Origin: Vibrio sinaloensis DSM 21326 | GTDB taxonomy: Bacteria; Pseudomonadota; Gammaproteobacteria; Enterobacterales; Vibrionaceae | Length of the DNA: 32,157 nucleotides | Direction of reading: 5' to 3' | NCBI RefSeq assembly: GCF_000189275.1 | Contig: NZ_AEVT01000118.1 | Location: 1 to 32,157, forward strand | Part shown: piece after piece, positions 8,220 through 15,730 of the stretch | Numbering within the stretch: position 1 is the stretch's first letter | Layout of the letters: each line of letters begins with the position of its first letter | Notes under the pieces: model-generated | The model's input: the letters and a program-made list of their open reading frames with translations, nothing else | What the model was told of the DNA's origin: nothing | The model's database searches: none | Position numbers and translations under genes: made by a program

Positions 8220-8690
8220 TTATTCTCGGTGGTAAGGGTGGTTCGCTGTGATGCTCCACGCTCGATATAAACTTTCCGCCATCACGATACGGACTAAAGG
8301 GTGGGGAAGCGTTAAAGCTGACAGTGACCAACTTTGATCTGCTGCGGCTTTGCACGCTGGCGCCAGTCCTTCCGGACCGCCAATTAAAATGGACACGTCA
8401 CGAGCATCGAGCTTCCAGTTTTCTAGCTGCTGTGCAAGTTGCGGGGTGTCCCACTTTTTCCCTGGAATATCAAGCGTAACAATTCGATTGCCTTTTGGCA
8501 CGGCTGCCAACATGGCTTCGCCTTCTTTTTGCAGAATTCTTGCAATGTCGGCGTTTTTACCACGCTTTCCTGCTGGAATTTCAATCAACTCAAGCGGCAT
8601 GTCGTGTGGGAAGCGGCGGCGATACTCTTGAAAACCTTCCTCGACCCATTTGGGCATTTTGGTACCCACGGCAATCAATTGTAACTTCAT
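8220..8690 (-). CDS. rlmH: 23S rRNA pseudouridine-1915 N3-methyltransferase RlmH
   Basis: A SPOUT-class methyltransferase that modifies pseudouridine 1915 in helix 69 of 23S rRNA on assembled 70S ribosomes; cytosolic dimer. Its 156 residues match the family (155 in E. coli). The SAM-binding knot includes ILIGGPEGLAP, and the conserved basic C-terminus is RAWSITANHPYHRE. The ATG follows the rsfS stop by three bases, with a GGGG-type ribosome-binding site inside the end of rsfS. The pairing of rsfS and rlmH, both ribosome-linked, is conserved in many bacteria. Confidence 0.96.
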   Translation of the reverse strand: MKLQLIAVGTKMPKWVEEGFQEYRRRFPHDMPLELIEIPAGKRGKNADIARILQKEGEAMLAAVPKGNRIVTLDIPGKKWDTPQLAQQLENWKLDARDVSILIGGPEGLAPACKAAADQSWSLSALTLPHPLVRIVMAESLYRAWSITANHPYHRE

Positions 8691-8693
8691 TAT

Positions 8694-9011
8694 TTAGCCC
8701 CAAAGCTTCTCAAGTTGGTACAGCTCGCGTTGCTCTTCTTGCATTACGTGGATCATGGTTGTACCCATATCCAGTACCACCCATTCGCCTTCATTTTCGC
8801 CCTCGATGCCTAGTGGTTCTATACCTGCTAGTTTCGACTCTCTCGCGACATGATCAGCGATTGAAGCGACATGGCGTTTAGATGTGCCTGTGCAAACAAT
8901 CATGTAATCCGTAATGCTGGATTTACCTTGAACGTCGATGGTTTTGATATCTTGCGCTTTCATATCATCGACTTTATCGATCAAGAAATTGTTCAGTTCT
9001 TCAAGTTGCAA
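8694..9011 (-). CDS. rsfS: Ribosome silencing factor RsfS
   Basis: Binds L14 on the large ribosomal subunit and blocks subunit joining when nutrients are scarce. The core matches the family (DVQGKSSITDYMIVCTGTS, HVMQEEQRELYQLEKLW). I set the start at a TTG at 9011 (LQLEELNNF). It has GAGG eight bases upstream, gives exactly 105 residues (the E. coli length), and the residues further upstream (GLPPNGELNRINEDNT) have no family counterpart. The frame stays open up to another TTG at 9062, but that lies over the promoter/terminator region. It heads the rsfS-rlmH-mrdA-rodA-rlpA run, from the promoter-like element at 9070-9080. Confidence 0.93.
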   Translation of the reverse strand: MQLEELNNFLIDKVDDMKAQDIKTIDVQGKSSITDYMIVCTGTSKRHVASIADHVARESKLAGIEPLGIEGENEGEWVVLDMGTTMIHVMQEEQRELYQLEKLWG

Positions 9012-9060
9012 GGTATTGTCCTCGTTGATTCTATTTAGTTCACCGTTGGGCGGCAGGCCC

Positions 9061-9089
9061 AAAAAGCGGCGCAGTATATCACGCTTTTT
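9061..9089 (-). terminator. Terminator-like hairpin at the holA stop codon
   Basis: Perfect arms AAAAAGCG / CGCTTTTT with a 12-13-nt loop. On the minus strand the upstream arm begins within the holA TAA and the downstream arm ends in TTTTT. The stem has only three G-C pairs, so it should be a weak terminator. Its loop holds the candidate -10 of rsfS. Confidence 0.45.
9072..9080 (-). promoter_or_regulatory. Candidate extended -10 promoter for rsfS
   Basis: The minus strand reads TGATATACT, an extended -10 (TGn + TATACT), followed by GC-rich GCGCCGC. There is no good -35 at 16-18 bases upstream, as is common for extended -10 promoters. It lies about 60 bases before the rsfS start. Confidence 0.5.
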
Positions 9090-10101
9090 ACAGCTTCACT
9101 TGAGGCAGGCACATTTGCGCGCTCAACTGATGTAATAATGGCCAGCTGGATTGATCGTACTGAGTTTTAGTCAGGATCTCTATTTTTGCGAGTAGTTGTA
9201 GGAGCTGGCTAACTTTACTGATAGAGAGACGGCTCAGTGCTGCCGAATATAACGGTCTCTTGGATTGCCAAACTCGATACGCTTCGAACACTCGGTTCAT
9301 CGGCTCTGTTTGCATCATTTGCAACATAGCAAGCAACTGCGACAGCTCTTTTTGCACGGTACGAGCTAAAATCACTACCTCGACTCCCTCAGCTTCGAGC
9401 TGGCGCATAATTCGCTGAGAGCGGTTTGCCTTACCTGCAAGTAGGGCGTCAATCCAGTGAAAGGCGGTGAAGTGATTGTGACGACTCAAGGACTCCTCAA
9501 GGCGAATCAAGTTTAATTCACCATCAGGATAAAGAAGCGCCAGTTTTTCTAAACTTTGTACTAAGGCAAATAGGTTGCCTTCGTGCCATTGAGCCAGCAT
9601 CTGAACGGCTTCAGGGTCCGGTTTGAGATTTAATGCTCGGCAACGGGTTTGAACAAACTGAGGTAAGCGCTGAATATCAGGTGATAGGCAATTGACCCAA
9701 CAGCCTTGAGAGGCCAGAGCTTTAAACCATTTCGCATTTTCTTGCGCCTTGGTGAGTTTACTGCCAATCACGACCAGAATGACGTCGCTATGAAGCATCC
9801 CTGATAGCGCAAGTAGCTCTTTGGCAATGGCTGCGTTGACGCCTGATTCCGGTAACTCCAGCTCTATCAATTGGCGGGCGGAAAATAGGCTCATCGCTTG
9901 ACAGCAGTCGTAGACGACATTCCAATCGAATGAGGCATCAATGGCGAAGCGGTGACGCTCTTCAAACCCTTGGGCTAAGGCGGCTTGTTGAATGGCTTGA
10001 CGAGACTCTTGAAGTAGCAGTGGTTCACTGCCAAAAATAAGGTAGTTCGGGTGGAGCTGTTTTGTCAGTTGCTCCCCCAATCGATCAGCAAAAACGCGCA
10101 T
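9088..10101 (-). CDS. holA: DNA polymerase III delta subunit HolA
   Basis: The clamp-loader wrench that opens the beta sliding clamp. The 337-residue protein matches the delta family: an N-terminal AAA+-like domain with the clamp-binding region near SLFSARQLIELELPE, a middle lid (ALNLKPDPEAVQMLAQWHEGN), and a helical C-terminal collar domain (FHWIDALLAGK). Similarity in this family is low overall, but length, order of blocks and the lptE neighbour fit. It starts eight bases after the lptE stop with AGAGG upstream. A hairpin overlaps its stop codon. In E. coli nadD follows; here rsfS follows directly. Confidence 0.94.
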   Translation of the reverse strand: MRVFADRLGEQLTKQLHPNYLIFGSEPLLLQESRQAIQQAALAQGFEERHRFAIDASFDWNVVYDCCQAMSLFSARQLIELELPESGVNAAIAKELLALSGMLHSDVILVVIGSKLTKAQENAKWFKALASQGCWVNCLSPDIQRLPQFVQTRCRALNLKPDPEAVQMLAQWHEGNLFALVQSLEKLALLYPDGELNLIRLEESLSRHNHFTAFHWIDALLAGKANRSQRIMRQLEAEGVEVVILARTVQKELSQLLAMLQMMQTEPMNRVFEAYRVWQSKRPLYSAALSRLSISKVSQLLQLLAKIEILTKTQYDQSSWPLLHQLSAQMCLPQVKL

Positions 10102-10109
10102 CTTTGCCT

Positions 10110-10736
10110 CTACTGCACAGCAGAGTCAGTGACTTGGGTTTTCACTTGGTACTGGGTTTCGTTACCAGTTACCGAAGGTTGCATGACGTCCTCTTCGGTA
10201 TCAAATTCGTTGTGTTCAATATCGGCCTTCAATCGCGCCATCTGACGCACAATTTGCGTTGCCGCAAGCTTGCGCATTTCGTCTTCAATCATGTCGCGTT
10301 CAACCGATTTTGCGAGCGCGCTGAGTGGGTTGTCCAAGTAGCTGCGTGTCACGCTAGTTGAGTATGTTTTTGAGCCAAGTTCTGGCACTGTTACTCGGTA
10401 TGAAGCATAGAGGGTAATTTCAATTTCTGCTGCACGTGTGTTTTGATACAAAGATAGGGTACGTTCACCAATACTCTCACTTTCCAAATGCAAGTTTGGT
10501 ACATCTGCGGCAGGAGTTACGATTTTAACTTCACTCAGGCGTAACTGGCCTTTCATCATACGAGTAAAGGTACTGTATGAGTCGTAACTGGTTAGCGATA
10601 AAGTATTCAGTTCGTCTGGGATAGAGTAATCGCCGCGTAAATGAAATCCACACCCAGCCAATAGGCTGGTCATCAGTAGAGCTGAAGTGAGTTTAATCGC
10701 GGAAAATGAAAACAGTCGTGATTCTCGACGAAACAT
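10110..10736 (-). CDS. lptE: LPS-assembly lipoprotein LptE
   Basis: An outer-membrane lipoprotein that plugs the LptD barrel and helps place lipopolysaccharide in the outer leaflet. The 208-residue precursor has a long N-terminus and lipobox L26-A-G-C29, then the family signature CGFHLRGDYSIP. The C-terminal region (EDEMRKLAATQIVRQMARL) is also typical. The end runs longer than E. coli LptE (193 residues) with an acidic tail. It follows leuS after a 126-base spacer containing two inverted repeats and precedes holA by eight bases, an order also seen in E. coli. The ribosome-binding site is weak. Confidence 0.94.
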   Translation of the reverse strand: MFRRESRLFSFSAIKLTSALLMTSLLAGCGFHLRGDYSIPDELNTLSLTSYDSYSTFTRMMKGQLRLSEVKIVTPAADVPNLHLESESIGERTLSLYQNTRAAEIEITLYASYRVTVPELGSKTYSTSVTRSYLDNPLSALAKSVERDMIEDEMRKLAATQIVRQMARLKADIEHNEFDTEEDVMQPSVTGNETQYQVKTQVTDSAVQ

Positions 10737-10764
10737 AAATAAATGGCTCTCAGTTTAGGGGTAC

Positions 10765-10814
10765 TTATCTTAGGGTTTTCGCTTCGGCCATAGACGAGAA
10801 AAACCTTAAGATAA
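10765..10814. repeat. Long imperfect inverted repeat between leuS and lptE
   Basis: Arms TTATCTTAGGGTTTTC (10765-10780) and GAAAAACCTTAAGATAA (10798-10814) pair over about 16 bp with one mismatch and one extra base, around a 17-nt loop. It is AT-rich with no T-run, so it is not a plain terminator. Confidence 0.55.
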
Positions 10815-10817
10815 ATA

Positions 10818-10843
10818 AAGCAGGGCAACATGTTACCCTGCTT
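10818..10843 (-). terminator. Hairpin after leuS, possible leaky terminator
   Basis: AAGCAGGG (10818-10825) pairs with CCCTGCTT (10836-10843) around the palindrome AACATGTT. On the minus strand it is followed by TTTATTTATC, a broken T-run, about 20 bases after the leuS stop. lptE-holA lies beyond, so partial readthrough is expected. Confidence 0.5.
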
Positions 10844-10862
10844 AGGACTAAATATTTTGCAA

Positions 10863-13436
10863 TTAGTTCGCTACGATATTCAGAAGTTTACCTGGTACGT
10901 AGATAACTTTGCGTACCGTTTTACCTTCTGTGAACTTAGTAACGTTCTCATCGTTTAGACCAAGCGCTTCAATATCTTCTTTCGAGATATCCGCTGGTAC
11001 GGTTAGCTTCGCACGTAGCTTACCGTTAACCTGAACGATGATCAGCTTCTCATCTTCAACAAGCGCTTTTTCATCAAACGTTGGCCATGCCGCGTTGTCG
11101 ATGTCAGCTTCGCCAAGACCCGCCCACATTTCGTAAGAGATGTGCGGAGTGATTGGGTAAAGCATTGCAACCACAGCTTTTAGTGCTTCATCAAGGATTG
11201 CACGATCTTGCGCAGACTCTTGAGGAGCTTTCGCTAGCTTGTTCATCAGCTCCATGATTGCTGCGATTGCCGTGTTGAACGTTTGACGACGAGCGATATC
11301 GTCAGTCACTTTGGCGATAGTCTTGTGAACGTCGCGACGAAGTGCTTTTTGATCGCTAGACAATGCAGATGCATCAACCGCTTCTGCCGCGCCTTTCGAT
11401 GCGTGTTCGTTAACCAGTTTCCAAACACGTTTTAGGAAGCGGTTAGCCCCCTCTACGCCAGACTCTTGCCACTCAAGCGTCATGTCTGCAGGTGATGCAA
11501 ACATCATAAATAGACGTACTGTGTCAGCACCGTACTTATCTACCATTTCTTGTGGGTCGATACCGTTGTTCTTCGACTTAGACATTTTGATCATGCCTGA
11601 GTGTGTTACGTCACGGCCTGCGTTGTCTTTCGCAGAAGTGATGCGGCCTTTACCGTCACGCTCTACAGCAACGTCAGTTGGAGCAACCCACTCTTTACCG
11701 CCTTTGTCGTTCTCGAAGTAGAACGCATCTGCTAGCACCATGCCTTGACACAGTAGTTGCTTGAACGGCTCGTCAGAAGTTACGTAGCCCGCATCACGTA
11801 GCAGTTTGTGGAAGAAGCGCGAGTACAATAGGTGCATACAAGCATGCTCGATACCACCGATGTACTGGTCTACTGGTAGCCAGTAGTTGGCTTTTTCTGG
11901 ATCTAGAATGTCGTCTGCTTGTGGGCTGCAGTAACGTGCGTAGTACCAAGAAGACTCCATGAAGGTGTCGAAGGTATCTGTCTCACGTAGAGCAGGTTCG
12001 CCGTTAAAGGTAGTCTTTGCCCACTCTTTGTCAGCTTTGATTGGGCTCGTTACGCCATCCATTACCACGTCTTCAGGAAGAATCACTGGTAGTTGGTCAG
12101 CGGGTACTGGGTGAACTTCACCATCTTCTGTGGTTACCATTGGGATTGGTGCGCCCCAGTAACGTTGACGAGATACACCCCAGTCACGTAGACGGAAGTT
12201 TACAGTTTTAGTGCCTTTGCCTTCTGCTTCAAGTTTTGCTGCGATTGCATCAAATGCCGCTTGGAATTCAAGGCCGTCGAACTCACCTGAGTCGAACAGT
12301 ACGCCTTTCTCGGTGTATGCTTCTTCAGCTATGTTTAGCTCGCTACCGTCAACTGGCTTGATAACAGGCACGATGTCTAGGCCGTATTTAGTTGCGAACT
12401 CGTAGTCACGTTGGTCGTGCGCAGGTACGGCCATTACAGCGCCTGTACCATAGTCCATCAGTACGAAGTTAGCCACGTATACTGGTACTTCACGGCCGTT
12501 CAATGGGTGAATAGCAGTAAGGCCAGTCGCCATACCTTTCTTCTCCATTGTCGCAAGCTCAGCTTCTGCAACTTTGTTGTTCTTACACTCGTCGATGAAG
12601 GCTGCGAGCTCAGGGTTGTTCTCTGCAGCGACTGCCGCTAGAGGGTGACCTGCTGCGATCCCCACGTAAGTGACACCCATTAGTGTGTCTGGACGTGTTG
12701 TGTAAACTTCTAGGTCTTGTTGACCCTTAACTTCAAACTTAAGCTCAACACCTTCAGAGCGACCGATCCAGTTGCGCTGCATGGTCTTAACCATTTCAGG
12801 CCAACCGTCTAGGTTATCTAGGTCGTCTAGTAGCTCTTGAGCGTATTCAGTGATCTTGATGAACCACTGAGGAATTTCTTTTTGCTCTACAGGCGTGTCA
12901 CAACGCCAGCAACAGCCGTCTTCAACCTGCTCGTTTGCAAGAACAGTTTGGTCGTTTGGACACCAGTTAACAGAAGAAGTCTTCTTGTACACTAGGCCTT
13001 TGTTGTAAAGCTTAGTGAAGAACTCTTGCTCCCAACGGTAGTACTCAGGAGTACACGTTGCGAATTCACGGTTCCAGTCGTAACCAAAGCCTAGCAGCTT
13101 AAGTTGGTTCTTCATGTACTCAATGTTTTCGTAAGTCCATGGTGCTGGTGCTGTGTTGTTTTTTACCGCTGCGTTTTCTGCAGGTAGGCCAAACGCATCC
13201 CAACCGATTGGTTGCATTACGTTTTTACCTTGCAGGCGTTGGAAACGAGAGACTACATCACCGATAGTGTAGTTACGCACGTGACCCATGTGCAGTCGGC
13301 CACTTGGGTAAGGGAACATAGATAGACAGTAGAATTTTTCTTTGTTTGGGTCTTCACTTACAACAAAGGTCTTGTTGTTGTCCCAGTGCTGTTGAACTTT
13401 CTGTTCAATATCTTGCGGGTTGTATTGTTCTTGCAT
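10863..13436 (-). CDS. leuS: Leucyl-tRNA synthetase LeuS
   Basis: A class I aminoacyl-tRNA synthetase that charges tRNA-Leu; cytosolic. Its 857 residues match E. coli (860). The HIGH box is H49-M-G-H52 within FPYPSGRLHMGHVRNY. The editing domain carries the threonine-rich TTRPDTLMGVTY. The KMSKS loop is in MIKMSKSKNNG near residue 620, and the anticodon-binding helical domain and C-terminal domain follow. A cysteine cluster (CPNDQ..., CCWRC) lies in the zinc-binding insert. It diverges from ybeL, as in E. coli, and is followed by lptE-holA. Confidence 0.98.
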   Translation of the reverse strand: MQEQYNPQDIEQKVQQHWDNNKTFVVSEDPNKEKFYCLSMFPYPSGRLHMGHVRNYTIGDVVSRFQRLQGKNVMQPIGWDAFGLPAENAAVKNNTAPAPWTYENIEYMKNQLKLLGFGYDWNREFATCTPEYYRWEQEFFTKLYNKGLVYKKTSSVNWCPNDQTVLANEQVEDGCCWRCDTPVEQKEIPQWFIKITEYAQELLDDLDNLDGWPEMVKTMQRNWIGRSEGVELKFEVKGQQDLEVYTTRPDTLMGVTYVGIAAGHPLAAVAAENNPELAAFIDECKNNKVAEAELATMEKKGMATGLTAIHPLNGREVPVYVANFVLMDYGTGAVMAVPAHDQRDYEFATKYGLDIVPVIKPVDGSELNIAEEAYTEKGVLFDSGEFDGLEFQAAFDAIAAKLEAEGKGTKTVNFRLRDWGVSRQRYWGAPIPMVTTEDGEVHPVPADQLPVILPEDVVMDGVTSPIKADKEWAKTTFNGEPALRETDTFDTFMESSWYYARYCSPQADDILDPEKANYWLPVDQYIGGIEHACMHLLYSRFFHKLLRDAGYVTSDEPFKQLLCQGMVLADAFYFENDKGGKEWVAPTDVAVERDGKGRITSAKDNAGRDVTHSGMIKMSKSKNNGIDPQEMVDKYGADTVRLFMMFASPADMTLEWQESGVEGANRFLKRVWKLVNEHASKGAAEAVDASALSSDQKALRRDVHKTIAKVTDDIARRQTFNTAIAAIMELMNKLAKAPQESAQDRAILDEALKAVVAMLYPITPHISYEMWAGLGEADIDNAAWPTFDEKALVEDEKLIIVQVNGKLRAKLTVPADISKEDIEALGLNDENVTKFTEGKTVRKVIYVPGKLLNIVAN

Positions 13437-13500
13437 CGATGATGTCCGGTTATCTTGGAATTTGTGAGTTCGGTTAGAACAGACTTAAATAGATCGTCAT

Positions 13501-13529
13501 AGAATACCTAAAGGAGCGGGGCACAACAA
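13501..13529 (-). promoter_or_regulatory. Weak candidate promoter of leuS
   Basis: TTGTTG (13524-13529), a 17-base spacer, then TATTCT (13501-13506) on the minus strand, about 65 bases before the leuS start. Matches to consensus are 3/6 and 4/6, so this is a suggestion only. Confidence 0.35.
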
Positions 13530-13624
13530 TAGCCAATACCCACTCAAATCACCTAAAGATGGAGATGTTTATTGCCTTTTTGGGGCTTTAGAATGCGCAT
13601 CAGTGAATCGAAAGGAGGTTAGCG

Positions 13625-14095
13625 ATGCCAAAACGCAAAGCAGGTTATGAGGAGATGTTTGAGGATGTGGTTGAAGCACTCAAACACAGTCCTGATGAAG
13701 TCAACCACGTTTTTGAAACCTCTGGCAAGGTCGTTGATGCTGCCAATGATATGACCAAGGATGAGTTGGCGCTTGTCTCTGCTTATGTTAAGTCAGATCT
13801 CAAAGAGTTCGCCGACAACTATGAAGATTCGAAAAGTGGTCCCTTTTACTTAATGATTGCCGATTCCATTTGGCAAGGCTTACTTGAGATTACTGACCGA
13901 ACGAAAGTCGAGTGGGTTGAGTTGTTTGAAGACTTGGAGCATCAAGGCCTCTATCAAGCCGGGGAGGTGATAGGTCTCGGCGTGTTGGTGTGTGATGACT
14001 GCGGGCATAAGACAGAATATAACCACCCAACTATCATTATCCCGTGCACTAAATGTGGCTGCAAAGGTTTTAGCCGACAAGCGTTAAAGCCCTAA
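13625..14095 (+). CDS. ybeL: YbeL / DUF1451 zinc-ribbon protein
   Basis: A 156-residue cytosolic protein of the DUF1451 (YbeL/YjfJ-type) family with no established function. The N-terminal two thirds is helical and acidic. The C-terminus is a zinc ribbon with C123-x2-C126 (CDDCGH) and C141-x2-C144 (CTKCGC). The start has a strong AGGAGG site nine bases upstream. It is divergent from leuS exactly as in E. coli and converges on lnt. It is a single-gene unit; the 86-base spacer after it contains two small hairpins without clear T-runs. Confidence 0.92.
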   Translation: MPKRKAGYEEMFEDVVEALKHSPDEVNHVFETSGKVVDAANDMTKDELALVSAYVKSDLKEFADNYEDSKSGPFYLMIADSIWQGLLEITDRTKVEWVELFEDLEHQGLYQAGEVIGLGVLVCDDCGHKTEYNHPTIIIPCTKCGCKGFSRQALKP

Positions 14096-14181
14096 AGCTA
14101 GGCTAGCGGACTGAAATAGGAGCGGGCTCAGTGTATGAGTACGCTCCATATAGACTCCTCATGTGGTTGCAACGGCAACCA

Positions 14182-15693
14182 TTAATCCATTCTATTTCTC
14201 CAGCCAAGCACCAAACTTAACACAACCCAAATGTAGAGCGGCCACGTGCCAAACTGGCGATACGGTGTTTGCCCATCCGTTGATGTTATCTCTGCTCTCA
14301 ATACTGCCGTTTCGAATTGAGGGATTTGAGCAATAATATTACCGCGGTAATCAGTGACAGCCGTCACGCCATTATTGGTAGAGCGTACCACGGGTTTACC
14401 TAGCTCCAAGGCTCGCATACGAGCGATTTCCATGTGCTGTAGAGGGCCTATCGAACTGCCAAACCAAGCATCGTTTGAAAGCGTAAGGATAAAGTCGGTG
14501 TCCGGCGTCACATTCTGGCGAACTTGCTCATTGAAGATGATTTCGTAGCACAGTGCCGGCGCCATATGCTTGCCATTAGCATCGATGTTCGGCTGGACAA
14601 AGTCCCCGCGACTGAATGAAGACATCGGTAAATTAAAGAAAGGGGCAAGTGGTCTTAGAATCGTTTCAAACGGGACAAACTCACCAAACGGCAATAGGTG
14701 GTGCTTGTGATAGCGTTGTTCCATGTTGTAACTGTAATCACCGTAACCTGTTTCGCCTACCGTGAGAATACTATTGTAAAACTTACGGTCTTCTCCTTGA
14801 TTCACGACGCCAGTGATTACGGCGCTGTGATTGAGCTTAGCCGCAGAATCTAGATTGCGTAGGAATGACGCAATTTCAAATTCAAAGGCAGGTATAGCGG
14901 CTTCCGGCCAGATGATAATGTCTGCATCCCAATTTTCGCGAGTAAGATCGGTGTACTTCATAATCGTTGGCCATCGTTCGCTCGGTAGCCATTTGAGCTC
15001 TTGCGCGATATTCCCCTGAATCAGTGCCAGTTTCGTGGTGCTATCTGGGTTTGGTGTTACCCAATGCTCTGCTTTTAAGCCAAATCCAGCTGAAAGAATG
15101 ATGGCGGGAATTAATAACTGCATCCATTGACGATGCAATACGGCGTAACTGATGGCCCCGGCACTCAAAATAAGGAGAAAGGTGATAAGTTCCACTCCAC
15201 CCAGGGGAGCGAAGTTCGCAAGCGGGCTCTCAATTTGGCTGTAACCGAGCCATAGCCATGGAAAACCCGTCATTACCCAGCCTCGAAGCCAGTCGGTTAC
15301 CAGCCATAACACTGGGGCGATAAGCAGCAGACGAATACGGTTGGAGCGTGGAAAGAAGCGGTTTAGTGCCCATGCAAATAAAGCGCTGTAAATCGCTAGA
15401 TAGCCAATCAACAACGTCATTAAGAAAACGCTGGCAATTTTAGGCATTCCGCCAAAGTTATCTATGCTGATATGGACCCAGCTAATACCTGTTGCGAACT
15501 GACCTACCCCCCAAGCATAACCAATCCACAGTGCTTGTTTAGCGCTCTGTTTTTCAATCAGCAGTAACAGCAGTACCGGGGAAAGGATAGCCAAGGGCCA
15601 TAGTTGGTAAGGGGCAAAGGCTAGTGTGGTTATCGCGCCAACAAAAACGGCCGCAAGCGGCCGTTTTAGGCGATGAAAAAGAGGTTTTATCAT
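14182..15693 (-). CDS. lnt: Apolipoprotein N-acyltransferase Lnt
   Basis: Adds the third acyl chain to the N-terminal cysteine of lipoproteins in the inner membrane, the last step of lipoprotein maturation. The 503-residue protein has about seven N-terminal hydrophobic segments, then a nitrilase-type periplasmic domain from about 220. The catalytic triad is E264 (IIWPEAAIP), K330 (RYHKHHLLPFGE) and C382 (ALCYEIIF). It is the last gene of phoH-ybeY-corC-lnt. Codons 9-19 form a terminator-like hairpin (15644-15667), discussed in the findings. The start at 15693 is supported by N-terminal family similarity (LAFAPYQLWPLAILSP) but has a weak ribosome-binding site. Confidence 0.97.
   Translation of the reverse strand: MIKPLFHRLKRPLAAVFVGAITTLAFAPYQLWPLAILSPVLLLLLIEKQSAKQALWIGYAWGVGQFATGISWVHISIDNFGGMPKIASVFLMTLLIGYLAIYSALFAWALNRFFPRSNRIRLLLIAPVLWLVTDWLRGWVMTGFPWLWLGYSQIESPLANFAPLGGVELITFLLILSAGAISYAVLHRQWMQLLIPAIILSAGFGLKAEHWVTPNPDSTTKLALIQGNIAQELKWLPSERWPTIMKYTDLTRENWDADIIIWPEAAIPAFEFEIASFLRNLDSAAKLNHSAVITGVVNQGEDRKFYNSILTVGETGYGDYSYNMEQRYHKHHLLPFGEFVPFETILRPLAPFFNLPMSSFSRGDFVQPNIDANGKHMAPALCYEIIFNEQVRQNVTPDTDFILTLSNDAWFGSSIGPLQHMEIARMRALELGKPVVRSTNNGVTAVTDYRGNIIAQIPQFETAVLRAEITSTDGQTPYRQFGTWPLYIWVVLSLVLGWRNRMD
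15644..15667 (-). terminator. Terminator-like hairpin inside the start of lnt
   Basis: On the minus strand, an 11-bp perfect GC-rich stem (AAAACGGCCGC / GCGGCCGTTTT, loop TT) is followed by TTTTTGTT. It lies 65-90 bases after the corC stop and within lnt codons 9-19. In shape this is a classical intrinsic terminator; whether it works while ribosomes translate lnt is unknown. Confidence 0.6.
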
Positions 15694-15730
15694 CGTTATC
15701 TTTCTATATGTCCCAATAAAGGGAATAGCG

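Noticed and set aside
14119..14181. Two hairpins between ybeL and lnt (GGAGCG/CGCTCC at 14119-14147 and TGGTTGC/GCAACCA at 14164-14181)
   Set aside because: They may help end the convergent transcripts, but neither is followed by a T-run on either strand, so I do not call terminators.
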